Of a stretch of 58,408 bases of DNA, positions 1 through 8,048 are shown in pieces. The stretch covers positions 1 through 58,408 of the forward strand of contig NZ_BAFQ01000291.1 in NCBI RefSeq assembly GCF_000308375.1, in the 5' to 3' direction. Position 1 is the stretch's first letter; each line of letters starts with the position of its first letter. The notes beneath the pieces are model-generated. The model did not search any database. It was not told where the DNA came from and saw only the letters and a list, made by a program, of their open reading frames with translations. This DNA comes from Nocardia aobensis NBRC 100429 (GTDB lineage: Bacteria > Actinomycetota > Actinomycetes > Mycobacteriales > Mycobacteriaceae). Position numbers and translations under genes: made by a program.

Positions 1-811
1 GACTACGCGCCAGTGTTCGCCCTTGTTGAACGCGCGCCCGACCACGTTGCGTCGTTTGTACTCGACCTCGTCGAAGCCTGGCGGCCGTCCACCGAGGCGG
101 CCGCACTTTTTCCGGTCGGCGACCTGGCCGGATCGTCGGGGTATGACGCTGCGGATCCGTTTGCGCCGCAGCAGGTCCCGGTTCGACGCCGCCGAGTACG
201 CCATGTCCGCGATGACCGTGCCGGGATCACGCCGAGGTGGGCCACCGGCGAGCCGGGGCACCGCCACCCGCTCGAGCCACTGCGGGCAGCATCACCCGAG
301 TCTGCGGCCTGTCCAGGCGTGATCAGCACGGCCAGGCCGCGGGGCGTTGCCGTCGGTGGCCACAGGGGCCTTGATGATCAGCCCGCCCCGCGAACGGCCC
401 ACCCCGTGGCCGGTCGGTTCATGAATCGCACTCCCGGCCAGCGGTGCGGGCCCCCGGCGGCGTGCTGATGCGCGCGCACGATCGTCGAGTCGATCGCCAC
501 TACCCAGTCCAGATCACCGGTGCTGTCGGACGGCGCGAGCAGCGCGGTCAGCACCCGATCCCAGGTGCCGTCGATGGCATCGCGGCGGTGCCGTTCCACA
601 CCGTATGCCACGGCCCGAACACCTCCGCCAGATCCCGCCACGGCACACCGGTGCGCAGCCGATACAGCATCCCCTCCACGATCCTGCGATTCTCGCAGAA
701 GTTACGACCAACGCGCCCTTCGGATTTCGGCAACAGCCACTCCGGCAGCTCCCATTGCCTGTCCGTCAGCACACGATATCGATCACCCGCCACCGTCACC
801 ACGGCGAACAT
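1..811 (-). pseudogene. IS5-family transposase, frameshifted and incomplete
   Basis: Three consecutive minus-strand frames together give one DDE transposase. The first segment starts near 811 (RYRVLTDRQWELPEWLLP, then WRDLAEVFGPWHTVW). The second carries RHRRDAIDGTWDRVLTALLA and the first catalytic Asp in VVAIDSTIVRAHQHAAG. After another shift come IIKAPVATDG and TPGQAADSG, and after a third the second catalytic Asp in VIADMAYSAASNRDLL and the tail RRNVVGRAFNKGEHWRVV at the window edge. IS427-type elements can use one programmed frameshift, so the first shift near 620 may be natural. The later shifts (near 400 and 290) argue for decay. The protein continues beyond base 1. Confidence 0.8.
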
Positions 812-840
812 GATGCCCGATCAGCCCCACACAGCGAACA

Positions 841-1509
841 CTATTGGGAGACACGACCTAGAAGGCGGAGCAGCGTCCGCAACTGCCCGCTGTAGTACTC
901 CTCGAATTCCGATGAGCCAGGCTGTTTTCCGGTCGCCTGCAATGCGGTCTCGGGCAGCATGACCGGGGCCAGGATCATGCCCGTGACCGCCATGCGCACG
1001 AAGGCCGGATCCAAGTCCGGGTGAATTTCTCCGCGTTCCTGGGCGCGGGCAAGATTGGCCAGGTCGGTCTCGACAGTGTCCTCCCCTTCGAGGTAGTCGC
1101 TGGCGGCACCGCTTCCGGTGAGCCCCCGCCACACCAGCAGCCGCGCAGGTCTCGGATCTTCCAGCGCTGCGGAGAGGTAGCGCGCGGCGACCTCCTCGAG
1201 AGGGAGTTCCGGATCGGCGCGCTCTGCCTCGGCCGCGGGCCAGCCGCGCTGGATCTCTTGATAAAGGCCCTCTTTGCCGCCGAAGTAATAGGCGATCAGC
1301 TGCTTGTTGACCCCGGCCCGGTCGGCGATCTCCTGCACCCGGGCGCCGTCGAACCCCTTGGCCGCGAACTCGTCCAGCGCGGCATCGAGCAGCGCCTGGC
1401 GTGAGCGTTCGGCATCGCGACGGCGATCTGCAGCGCTGGGCGCGCGGCGGGGACGACGGCCCGCGGCGGAACGGCTGGAGTTTGCGGTGGTGTCGGGCTC
1501 GGTCGCCAT
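841..1509 (-). CDS. TetR/AcrR-family repressor, likely of the adjacent efflux pump
   Basis: 222 aa DNA-binding repressor. After a basic, low-complexity N-terminus the TetR helix-turn-helix spans roughly residues 35-80 (LLDAALDEFAAKGFDGARVQEI, then AGVNKQLIAYYFGGKEGLYQEI). The rest is a helical ligand-binding domain without recognisable ligand motifs. It is divergent from the MFS gene starting near 1608, with a dyad at 1530-1544 between them, the usual arrangement for a repressor controlling its own pump. The last five residues (GRVSQ) and the TAG stop fall inside the IS-end-like repeat 843-859, so the native C-terminus may have been replaced by the IS insertion. Family assignment is firm; the ligand is unknown. 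Confidence 0.85.
   Translation of the reverse strand: MATEPDTTANSSRSAAGRRPRRAPSAADRRRDAERSRQALLDAALDEFAAKGFDGARVQEIADRAGVNKQLIAYYFGGKEGLYQEIQRGWPAAEAERADPELPLEEVAARYLSAALEDPRPARLLVWRGLTGSGAASDYLEGEDTVETDLANLARAQERGEIHPDLDPAFVRMAVTGMILAPVMLPETALQATGKQPGSSEFEEYYSGQLRTLLRLLGRVSQ
846..859. repeat. 14-bp IS-end-like repeat, copy 1
   Basis: GGGAGACACGACCT occurs here and, in the same orientation, at 3330-3343. The match extends to 17 bases with one mismatch (843-859 versus 3327-3343). It overlaps the last codons and stop of the TetR gene that ends at 841. The two copies bracket the TetR and MFS genes. I interpret them as ends of related insertion sequences. Confidence 0.5.
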
Positions 1510-1529
1510 TCGAACATTGTAACTGGCTG

Positions 1530-1544
1530 GATGATCGAGTCATC
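1530..1544. promoter_or_regulatory. Candidate TetR operator between tetR and MFS genes
   Basis: Inverted repeat GATGA-TCGAG-TCATC with perfect 5-base arms lies in the divergent intergenic region. A direct repeat ACATTGT (1514-1520 and 1554-1560) flanks it. The position suits repression of both directions. The arms resemble the GATGA/TCATC half-sites seen further right in the catabolic island. Binding is inferred. Confidence 0.4.
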
Positions 1545-1607
1545 TGAACGGATACATTGTCATCCAACTTGTTGACAGGTTCATCCCCGTGGGTGACACT
1601 TCGAGGG

Positions 1608-3065
1608 GTGACCATCTCGAATCCATCGGACGCGGCCGTCGAGCGGCCGACACTCAGCCCGCAGGCGCGGCGGGCAGTCGTGGTTGTGCTGTTCGGCGCG
1701 GTTCTGGCGTTCCTGGACGCCACCGTCGTCAATGTCGCTTTGAAATCACTCGCCGCCGACCTAGGCGGCGCCCTCGACGCAATCCAGTGGGTCGTGACCG
1801 CGTACCTGCTGGTACAGGCGGCGGTGCTGCCGGTGACCGGATGGGCGGCACGCCGAGTGGGAGCTAAACGGCTGTATATCGGTGCGCTGCTGGCATTCAC
1901 CCTCGCCTCGGTCGCATGCGCGGCCGCGAACAGCGTCGGCCTGCTGATCCTCGCCCGGGTCGCGCAGGGCCTCGGAGCCGGGGTCATGATCCCCGTCGGG
2001 CAGATGATCCTGGTGACCGCCGCCGGGCGGCAAGGCATGGCCAGAGCCATGGTGGCCGCGGGCATACCCATGGTGCTGACGCCGATCGTCGGTCCCACCA
2101 TCGGCGGGCTGTTGCTGGAATACGCGGGGTGGCAGTGGATCTTCCTGATCAACGCGCCCATCGGTGTCATCGGGCTGGTGCTCGCCGCACGGCTGCTGCC
2201 CGCCGACGAGCCGGACGAACCGGCCGGAGCCCTGGATACACCGGGACTGATCCTGGTCTCGGCGGGGATGGTGGGCATCACCTACGGGCTCGCCGAGGCA
2301 GCCTCACACGGGCTGACGGCTACGCGGGTGCTCGTGACGCTGTGCGGAGGAGCGGTGTGCACCGCCCTGTTCGTGGTGCGCTCGCTTCGCATCCCGAACC
2401 CCGTGCTGGACCTGAGGTTGTGGCGGGATCGTTTCTTCACGGCGGGTACCGTCTCGACCTTCGTGATCGGAGCCGTGACATTCGGCGCGATGGTGTTGCT
2501 GCCCTTGTACTTTCAGCTGGTTCGCCATCAGGACGCTGCGCACACCGGCCTGCTCATGGCGCCTCAAGGCATCGGTGCGGCCGTCGCCATGGGGGTGTCT
2601 GCCCGGCTCTACGAACGGGTCGGTGCACTGACCTGCCTGCTCGGTGCGCTGGTCGGCTGTGTCGCGACCATTCCGTTCATGTTGATCGCCGACGACACCC
2701 CGTACTGGCTGCTCGGCTGCGCCATGATCGTGCGCGGCCTCGGCATCGGCCTGGCGGCCATGCCCGCCATGACCGCCGCCTTGCGGAATCTCACTCCGTC
2801 CCAGATCATCGATGCCACACCGCAACTCACCGTCATGCAGCGCGTCGGGGGTTCCATCGGCACCGCCGCCTTCGTGGTCGTCCTGCAGCAACACCTGCAC
2901 GACAAGGGCGTCGAGCATCCCGATCCGGCATCGGCATTCGCGGTGACCTTCGCCTGGGTGCTGGCCGCGTCGGTGCTGGCGGTCGTGCCGACCGCGCTCA
3001 TGGCTATCCTGGAGATGCGGACTCGCCGCGAAAAAGCCCCGGGCCCAGTGCCGAACCGCACATAA
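1608..3065 (+). CDS. MFS drug-efflux transporter, DHA2 (EmrB/QacA) type
   Basis: About 485 aa proton-driven efflux protein of the inner membrane. The N-terminal half shows the DHA2 signatures FLDATVVNVALKSLAADLGG and, after the second helix, the loop GWAARRVGAKRLYIGALLAF. Motif C-like text follows (GPTIGGLLLEYAGWQWIFLINAPIG). Length and hydrophobicity fit 14 membrane spans. The frame is open upstream from a TTG at 1557; I chose GTG 1608 because the coding signal and first helix begin just after it, but no good Shine-Dalgarno sequence decides this (GTG 1593 is another option). It is divergently paired with the TetR gene at 841-1509. Substrate cannot be read from sequence. Confidence 0.85.
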   Translation: MTISNPSDAAVERPTLSPQARRAVVVVLFGAVLAFLDATVVNVALKSLAADLGGALDAIQWVVTAYLLVQAAVLPVTGWAARRVGAKRLYIGALLAFTLASVACAAANSVGLLILARVAQGLGAGVMIPVGQMILVTAAGRQGMARAMVAAGIPMVLTPIVGPTIGGLLLEYAGWQWIFLINAPIGVIGLVLAARLLPADEPDEPAGALDTPGLILVSAGMVGITYGLAEAASHGLTATRVLVTLCGGAVCTALFVVRSLRIPNPVLDLRLWRDRFFTAGTVSTFVIGAVTFGAMVLLPLYFQLVRHQDAAHTGLLMAPQGIGAAVAMGVSARLYERVGALTCLLGALVGCVATIPFMLIADDTPYWLLGCAMIVRGLGIGLAAMPAMTAALRNLTPSQIIDATPQLTVMQRVGGSIGTAAFVVVLQQHLHDKGVEHPDPASAFAVTFAWVLAASVLAVVPTALMAILEMRTRREKAPGPVPNRT

Positions 3066-3739
3066 GGCGGCGACGAAGAGTGTGGCTGCGCAGTGTGGTC
3101 GACGGCCGCGGACGCTCTGGACAGCCTGACGGCGGCCACCCTCGTCGGCGTTGCGGCGGGCGTAGGCACTGCCGCCTTCTTGTGACCGGCCTTCGGCGGG
3201 GTCGGTGGCGGTGAGCAGACCGGTGACTGCGGACCTGGCGGTGTGCGGGGCGGAGATCCGAGGGGTTGATGTCCTGCAACTGATTTCGCAGGATGGGCGC
3301 GGCACAACGTTCTTGTGGCTCAAATCATGGGGAGACACGACCTGGTCGGCCTCGCTGAATCGGCGAACTTCATGACCCGGCGCGCACATTCCGCGGCCCG
3401 TCGCTGGAAACCATCCCGGGTGACGGTCCCGTGGCTGCGCCTGTCGACCCCCCGACTGCCACGCGGCGCCCACTGCGCCGCCGACCCGCGGCCGGAATTG
3501 GCCGGCCCAGACCGAGACCGGCGGTTGAGGCACGGCTACGACCCGAACTCCGGGCGTAGCGACGCCCGGCGCGCCGGCCATCGGTCATCAACGGGACGCC
3601 GTCGTCCAGGATGACCCCCTCCAGGCGCCGACGGCCGATACACCGACCCTCACCTCCCCGACGCGCCTGATCGATCGACGCCGCTCTGCCGCCGCAGCGC
3701 TGCGCTGCCGGATACGCGCCAGATCCCGGACACGAAATC
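3066..3739. other. Non-coding scar region, possible IS remnants
   Basis: I find no convincing gene here: frames on both strands read as low-complexity Arg/Gly/Pro text typical of shadow frames. Visible structures are a TCCTGC/GCAGGA inverted repeat around 3282-3303, the second IS-end-like repeat at 3330-3343, and a perfect 8-bp hairpin (CCGGGCGT-AGCG-ACGCCCGG) at 3550-3569. The stretch probably reflects past insertion and deletion. Confidence 0.4.
3330..3343. repeat. 14-bp IS-end-like repeat, copy 2
   Basis: Second copy of GGGAGACACGACCT, direct orientation relative to 846-859. No transposase reading frame adjoins it, so it would be a solo IS end. Confidence 0.45.
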
Positions 3740-3763
3740 GTAGCTGATAATATACTCAGTTAC
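3740..3763. promoter_or_regulatory. Candidate autoregulatory operator of the downstream TetR gene
   Basis: Dyad with arms GTAGCTGA and TCAGTTAC (7 of 8 positions complementary) separated by 8 AT-rich bases, ending only 7 bases before the first possible start (ATG 3771) of the TetR gene. The half-site TCAGTTA/TAACTGA recurs at 5874-5880 and 14491-14497, before other island genes. Confidence 0.5.
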
Positions 3764-3797
3764 GATCTTCATGACGTCGCTGAAGGGATGGCACGAG

Positions 3798-4433
3798 ATG
3801 GCCGAGCCAGTGGTCCGCAACCGCATCGACCGACGGCGCGAGCGGACTCGCAACGCCTTGCTGGGTGCGGCGCGGAAGTTCTTGTCGGAGGGGCGTTCGG
3901 CGGTCAGCATCCAAGAGATCACCGACGCGGCGGATGTAGGCTTCGGTTCCTTCTACAACCACTTCGAATCCAAAGAACAGCTTTTCGACGAAGCCGTCCG
4001 ATCGGTGCTGCAGGTGTACAGCGAGATGCGCGACGGCATCGTCGCGATGTACGACGATCCCGCCGAGGTCTTCGCGGTCAGTTTCCGGATGACCGGACGA
4101 CTGCAACCTCAGGTCCCGGAGATGGTGCGAGTCCTGCTGCATTCCGGCATGTCGGTGTTGTTGCGCGACGAGGGGCTGGCACCGCGCGCCCGTCACGACA
4201 TCATCGCCGCGCAGGAGGCGGGCCGATTCTCCCCGATGGATCCGGATATGGCGATCATGGCAGCCGGGGGCGCATTGCTGGGCCTGCTCCAGTTGCTGGA
4301 CGCCCGGCCCGACGCCGACGTGGAAACCCTCACCGACGAGATGACCTTCCATGTGCTGCGCATGTTCGGGATGAACAAACGTTCGGCGGAGAAATTGGTG
4401 TCCGCTCCCCTGCCCGAACAACCGCAGCTGTAG
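3798..4433 (+). CDS. TetR/AcrR-family regulator, probable regulator of the catabolic island
   Basis: About 211 aa. The helix-turn-helix lies at residues 15-60 (RERTRNALLGAARKFLSEG, then IQEITDAADVGFGSFYNHFESKEQLF, a textbook TetR recognition helix). The C-terminal domain resembles the QacR-type ligand pocket of regulators of lipid or aromatic catabolism, without a diagnostic motif. ATG 3798 is preceded by AAGGGATGG; an in-frame ATG at 3771 would add nine residues and leave almost no leader after the dyad at 3740-3763. Related dyads before the SDR, two amidohydrolases and the meta-cleavage operon suggest this protein controls them. That regulon is an inference from motif sharing. Confidence 0.85.
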   Translation: MAEPVVRNRIDRRRERTRNALLGAARKFLSEGRSAVSIQEITDAADVGFGSFYNHFESKEQLFDEAVRSVLQVYSEMRDGIVAMYDDPAEVFAVSFRMTGRLQPQVPEMVRVLLHSGMSVLLRDEGLAPRARHDIIAAQEAGRFSPMDPDMAIMAAGGALLGLLQLLDARPDADVETLTDEMTFHVLRMFGMNKRSAEKLVSAPLPEQPQL

Positions 4434-4579
4434 CCCGCACTCGAGCCGCCTGCCGTGAGGTCGGCGCGGGTATCACCAGACGGATTGCCGCGGCGAGCCG
4501 GCTGGACCCGGCACGCGCCGGTGTGAACGCCGCAGCGACACATTCGAAACCCGCTCTTGACAGCCACTCCCATCTAGTT

Positions 4580-4593
4580 TGATGATTCCATCA
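4580..4593. promoter_or_regulatory. Dyad TGATG-ATTC-CATCA upstream of the SDR gene
   Basis: Perfect 5-base arms around 4 bases, 146 bp before the SDR start. TGATG-AAAC-CATCA at 12573-12586 and GATG-AAAT-CATC at 14831-14842 have the same architecture. Likely operator for a dimeric regulator. Confidence 0.5.
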
Positions 4594-4738
4594 TATTTGT
4601 CGAGGCAGGACAGGAGCCGGCGACTGCGCCGTAATCAGGCCGGCGACGAGATTGTCGCCGCCGGAACAGTTTCGCTGTTCCGGGCAGCTACCTCCCACCC
4701 GGAACAGCCGGACAGGCCCTGGAAGGAAGGCACGACAC

Positions 4739-5569
4739 GTGGACACCGTCGTCATCACCGGCGCGACCGCAGGCATAGGCCTCGAGTGCGCGGCCCAGCT
4801 CGCACCCGGCAGACATCTCGTTCTCGTCGGACGTAACGAGGAGAAACTGCGCACCGCCGCTCGACGGATCGGTGCGGCGGGCGCGGCCCGAGTCGATACC
4901 TTGACGGCCGACTTCTCGTCCTTGGACTCCGTGCGCACGTTGAGTGAGCAGGTGCGCGCCGAGTATCAGCGGATAGACGTCCTGATCAACAACGCCGGCA
5001 GCGTCAATGCCAAGCGCATCGAAACCGTGGACGGCTACGAAGCGACCTTCGCCGTCAACCATTTGGCCCCCTACTTGCTCACCGAGACAGTGAAGCCATT
5101 GCTGGTCGCCGGAGCACCGGCTCGCATCGTTTTCACTGCGTCCACCGGGCATTACCGCGGCACAATGGATTTCGACGACCTGCAGTACCGGAGCGGTTAT
5201 TCGATCATGAAGGCCTACTCGCGCTCCAAGCTGGCCAATGTGTTGTACACCCGCAGTCTGGCTGCGGAATTGGCGGGCACCGGCGTTACCGTCAACGCGT
5301 TGCATCCGGGCGTGGTCGCCACCGACATCTGGAATCGCGCCCCTGCTATCGCGCGTCCACTGCTGTCGGTGCTCAAACGTGCCGTGATGGTTTCGCCAGA
5401 GGAGGGCGGGCGGCGGGTGGCCTACCTGGCCGCGGATCCAGCCGTCGCCACCATCACCGGTGAGTACTTCGAGGACAACCGAATCCGCCAGCCCTCCGAA
5501 CTCGCCCGGGATCCGTCGGTCGCCCAGCAGCTACGCTCGGTCAGCGATCAGCTCGCCGGCCTGGCGTGA
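4739..5569 (+). CDS. Short-chain dehydrogenase/reductase (SDR)
   Basis: 276 aa classical-type NAD(P)-dependent oxidoreductase. The cofactor motif TGATAGIG is at residues 7-14, NNAG follows the fourth strand (INNAGSV), the active-site Ser is in VFTASTGHY and the catalytic YxxxK is AYSRSKLAN. Start is GTG 4739, eight bases after a strong GGAAGGAAGG ribosome site. Sequence style (AFAVNHLAPYLLTE; LHPGVVATDIW) matches the retinol-dehydrogenase/WW-domain-oxidoreductase-like branch. It stands alone on the plus strand between the TetR gene and the first amidohydrolase, with a dyad at 4580-4593 upstream. Its role in the island (oxidising an alcohol of the growth substrate) is a guess. Confidence 0.85.
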   Translation: MDTVVITGATAGIGLECAAQLAPGRHLVLVGRNEEKLRTAARRIGAAGAARVDTLTADFSSLDSVRTLSEQVRAEYQRIDVLINNAGSVNAKRIETVDGYEATFAVNHLAPYLLTETVKPLLVAGAPARIVFTASTGHYRGTMDFDDLQYRSGYSIMKAYSRSKLANVLYTRSLAAELAGTGVTVNALHPGVVATDIWNRAPAIARPLLSVLKRAVMVSPEEGGRRVAYLAADPAVATITGEYFEDNRIRQPSELARDPSVAQQLRSVSDQLAGLA

Positions 5570-6026
5570 GCCCGCTCGTATCGACCGGTCCGCGCCTCGT
5601 CAGCCCACGATCGGCCCGCGATGGCGGGTCTGCCTGCTGAGCTCGTCCTGCATGACGGTTCGATCCGCCGGTCGCGATCGTCAGCCCCCACGGCGCGGAG
5701 ACAGTGACCGGCAGACACTTCGAGCGCAGCACCCGGTCGAGCGTCAGCGCGCGAGCCAGGCGTGTGCCGTCGTCGCGCACGATCGCCGATTCGGCGCCGT
5801 AGGAAGTACCACCGGAGTTACCCTTCCCGTCCGCGCTTGTCATGACGCCTTCCGCCCAGTTATGATGAAATCCTCAGTTATGGTACAAGTGTCCCCGGAC
5901 GCGAAATGATCAAGTTGTCAGAATTGTGACTAGAGTCATTTTGCCGACAGTCTCGTCGTCGCGTCGAACTTGGATCAGGCGCTCCGGTAGCCGTCCGGCG
6001 AATTACGGCCGACGAAGGAAACCACG
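5570..6026. other. Intergenic region with a motif-bearing promoter, no gene seen
   Basis: Neither strand gives a convincing protein. The right part is AT-richer and holds the repeat CAGTTATG twice (5857-5864 and 5875-5882) around TGATGAAATCCTCA, placing a promoter for the amidohydrolase near 5860-6020. Confidence 0.4.
5863..5882. promoter_or_regulatory. Candidate operator upstream of the first amidohydrolase
   Basis: TGATGA and, 11 bases on, TCAGTTATGG. The 10-mer TCAGTTATGG is the exact reverse complement of CCATAACTGA at 14488-14497 before the third amidohydrolase, and TCAGTTA is also the right arm of the dyad at 3740-3763. This strongly suggests a shared regulator. Confidence 0.45.
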
Positions 6027-7066
6027 TTGTCGAATGACCGCATAGATGTCCATCAACATCTGATCCCACCGCTGTACCGGGAGGTGCTGGCATCGCACGG
6101 CATCAGCGCGGCCGGCGGTCGGGAGCTGCCGCGGTGGAGCGCGGAAGAGGCCCTTCGGATGATGACGGGGCGGGGATTGCCGGGGCCGTGCTGTCGATCT
6201 CCACACCCGGGACCGCCTTCCTGACCGACGCTCGCGCGGCGGCAGAGTTGGCCCGCGACCTCAATGACTACTCCGCCGCGATTGCCGCCGCCCATCCGGG
6301 CCGTTTCGGATTCTTCGCGACACTGCCGATGCCCGACGTGCCGGCCGCGGCCGCCGAGGCGGAACGCGCCCTGGACACACTCGGCGCCGGCGGAGTGGTG
6401 TTGTTGGCGAATGCCCGGGGCACCTATCTCGGCGCCGACGGTCAGGACGACCTGTTCCGAGTGCTCGATCAGCGCTCGGCGATCGCCTTCGTGCATCCCG
6501 CGGACCTGACAGCCGATCCGGTTCCCGGTATCCCGCCCTTCGCAGCGGACTTCCTACTCGACACGACCCGGGCAGCATATCTGTTGGTGCGCAACGGAAT
6601 CCGTCGCCGCTATCCACGGATTCGGTTCGTGCTCAGCCATGCCGGTGGATTCATTCCCTACGCCGCGCACCGGATGGCGCTCAGCATCTTCGATCAGACC
6701 GGCGCCAGTCCGCTCGATGTGCTCGACGACTTCGCGAGCTTCTACTTCGACACCGCTCTGTCGGCCAGTGCCGCCGCACTGCCGTCCCTGCTCGCGTTCG
6801 CCGAGCCCGGACATGTGCTCTACGGCAGCGATTGGCCGTTCGCACCCGAACCGGCGGTGCACTATTTCAACGCCGGTCTCGATACCTACCGTGGTCTGGA
6901 TGACGCAGCCAGACATAGGATCGAACGCGGCAACGCGGCCGCGTTGTTTCCCCGATTCGGGGCATCGGCTCCAGAGATCGCCCCGCCGCCGCGTTCCGTT
7001 CGCGTCCGGCGGCAGCTGCGCGAGCAGGTCTTTCGAGTGATCGCGCGGGCGGCGAGCAAACGCTGA
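6027..7066 (+). pseudogene. Amidohydrolase (ACMSD/6-methylsalicylate decarboxylase-like), single frameshift
   Basis: Metal-dependent amidohydrolase_2 protein of about 345 aa if repaired. The first frame (6027-6165) gives RIDVHQHLIPPLYREVL with the HxH metal motif and ends in EEALRMM. The next frame takes over as DGAGIAGAVLSISTPG and runs to 7066 with LLANARGTYLG, the metal His in VLSHAGGFIP and the catalytic Asp in LYGSDWPFAP. One missing G in the run at about 6163-6167 explains the switch exactly, since ATGATGGAC would restore MMDGAG. It is either a recent pseudogene or a base-calling error. The family includes decarboxylases of picolinate-, salicylate- and resorcylate-type acids, which fits the neighbouring aromatic pathway. 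Confidence 0.8.
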
Positions 7067-7121
7067 CCACTTTCTGCTCGGGGCACGCCGTCCGCGACCG
7101 CGCGACACTATCGGCGGACCG

Positions 7122-8048
7122 TCACTTCACGCTCGCCGAGGTGGTGGCGGCGATACGCTCGGCGACACGCAGTGCCGCCGAAGTCATGAGGTCCACATTC
7201 GCGGCACGAGTTGCGCACTCCACCTCCAGGGACACCGAAACCTGATGGGTCACCGCAGCACCGCCGGCGGGCGGATGCGGCGAAGCGTCCGGCAATATCG
7301 CGGTGATCTGCACAGGCTGCTTCAGTCGGTAGCCCGGAATGTAGGCCGCGACGTCGGCGATCATGGACTCGATCGATACCCGCACGGCCGCATGGGTTTT
7401 CGGATCCGGATCACCGATCAGCGCGAGCACGGTATCGCGCATGAGCCGCGGCTCGGCCGGATCGAGCACGATGATCGCCCGGCCGGCGGTCGCACCGCCG
7501 ACAGCTTCGATCGCTCGTGAGGTGGTCTCGGTGAAATCGTCGATCATCGTCCTGGTTCCGGGCCCGACAGGCTTCGAGGCGATCGGAGCGACGACCTCGG
7601 CGTAGGGCACTGCGGTGACGCGCGAAATGGCCGCAACGATCGGAATGGTGGCCTGACCACCACACGTCACCATGTTGACGTTCGGCGCGTCCAGGTGCTG
7701 ATCGAGGTCCACCGCCGGTACGACGAGTGGGCCGAGCGCGGCGGACGTCAAGTCGATCAGGCGCTTGCCGTGCGGCTCGAGCGCGGCCGCATTGGCTTTG
7801 TGCGCGCCCGCGGTCGTAGCGTCGAAGACGATGTCGATCTCGTCGAAATGCTCCATGCAGAGGAGTCCGGCCACCCCGCGCGCGGAGGTCGGCACCCCGA
7901 ACCGATCCGCACGAGCCAACCCCTCCGAGGCCGGATCGATGCCGACCATGGCGGCCATCTCCAGGGTCTCCGACGAACGCAGAACCTCGATCAGCACATC
8001 GGAACCGATACCGCCCGACCCGATCACCGCAACTTTCACACGGCTCAC
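7122..8048 (-). CDS. Acetaldehyde dehydrogenase (acetylating), MhpF/DmpF/HsaG type
   Basis: 308 aa. Converts acetaldehyde plus CoA and NAD+ to acetyl-CoA, the last step of the meta-cleavage lower pathway. The Rossmann motif VAVIGSGGIGSDV is at residues 6-18. The catalytic Cys is about residue 129 in NMVTCGGQATIP, followed by VAPIASKPVGPGTR. Length is normal for the family. Start GTG 8048 overlaps the hydratase stop by 4 bases (GTGA), so it is the last gene of the five-gene operon. It normally works in a channelled complex with 4-hydroxy-2-oxovalerate aldolase, but no aldolase gene follows: the next gene is the convergent amidohydrolase 55 bp away. Confidence 0.93.
   Translation of the reverse strand: MSRVKVAVIGSGGIGSDVLIEVLRSSETLEMAAMVGIDPASEGLARADRFGVPTSARGVAGLLCMEHFDEIDIVFDATTAGAHKANAAALEPHGKRLIDLTSAALGPLVVPAVDLDQHLDAPNVNMVTCGGQATIPIVAAISRVTAVPYAEVVAPIASKPVGPGTRTMIDDFTETTSRAIEAVGGATAGRAIIVLDPAEPRLMRDTVLALIGDPDPKTHAAVRVSIESMIADVAAYIPGYRLKQPVQITAILPDASPHPPAGGAAVTHQVSVSLEVECATRAANVDLMTSAALRVAERIAATTSASVK

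Larger units (their letters stand above)
1..859 (-). mobile_element. IS5-family (IS427-like) insertion sequence remnant, cut by window edge
   Basis: The minus strand carries a recognisable but broken IS5-type transposase. Upstream of its start the DNA runs into a 14-base sequence (GGGAGACACGACCT at 846-859) that recurs at 3330-3343, so I take about 859 as the element's outer end. The other end lies left of the window, so total length and target duplication cannot be seen. The boundary is inferred from the repeated end, not from a visible pair of inverted repeats. Confidence 0.6.

Noticed and set aside
3550..3569. 8-bp hairpin as terminator of the MFS gene
   Set aside because: It lies almost 500 bases beyond the gene's stop, with no coding sequence in between, so the link is unlikely.
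5541..5843. Minus-strand frame with YGAESAIVRDDGTRL, faintly like the start of an acyl-CoA synthetase
   Set aside because: Only about 15 residues look like the family, and the rest does not align; too short to claim a remnant.
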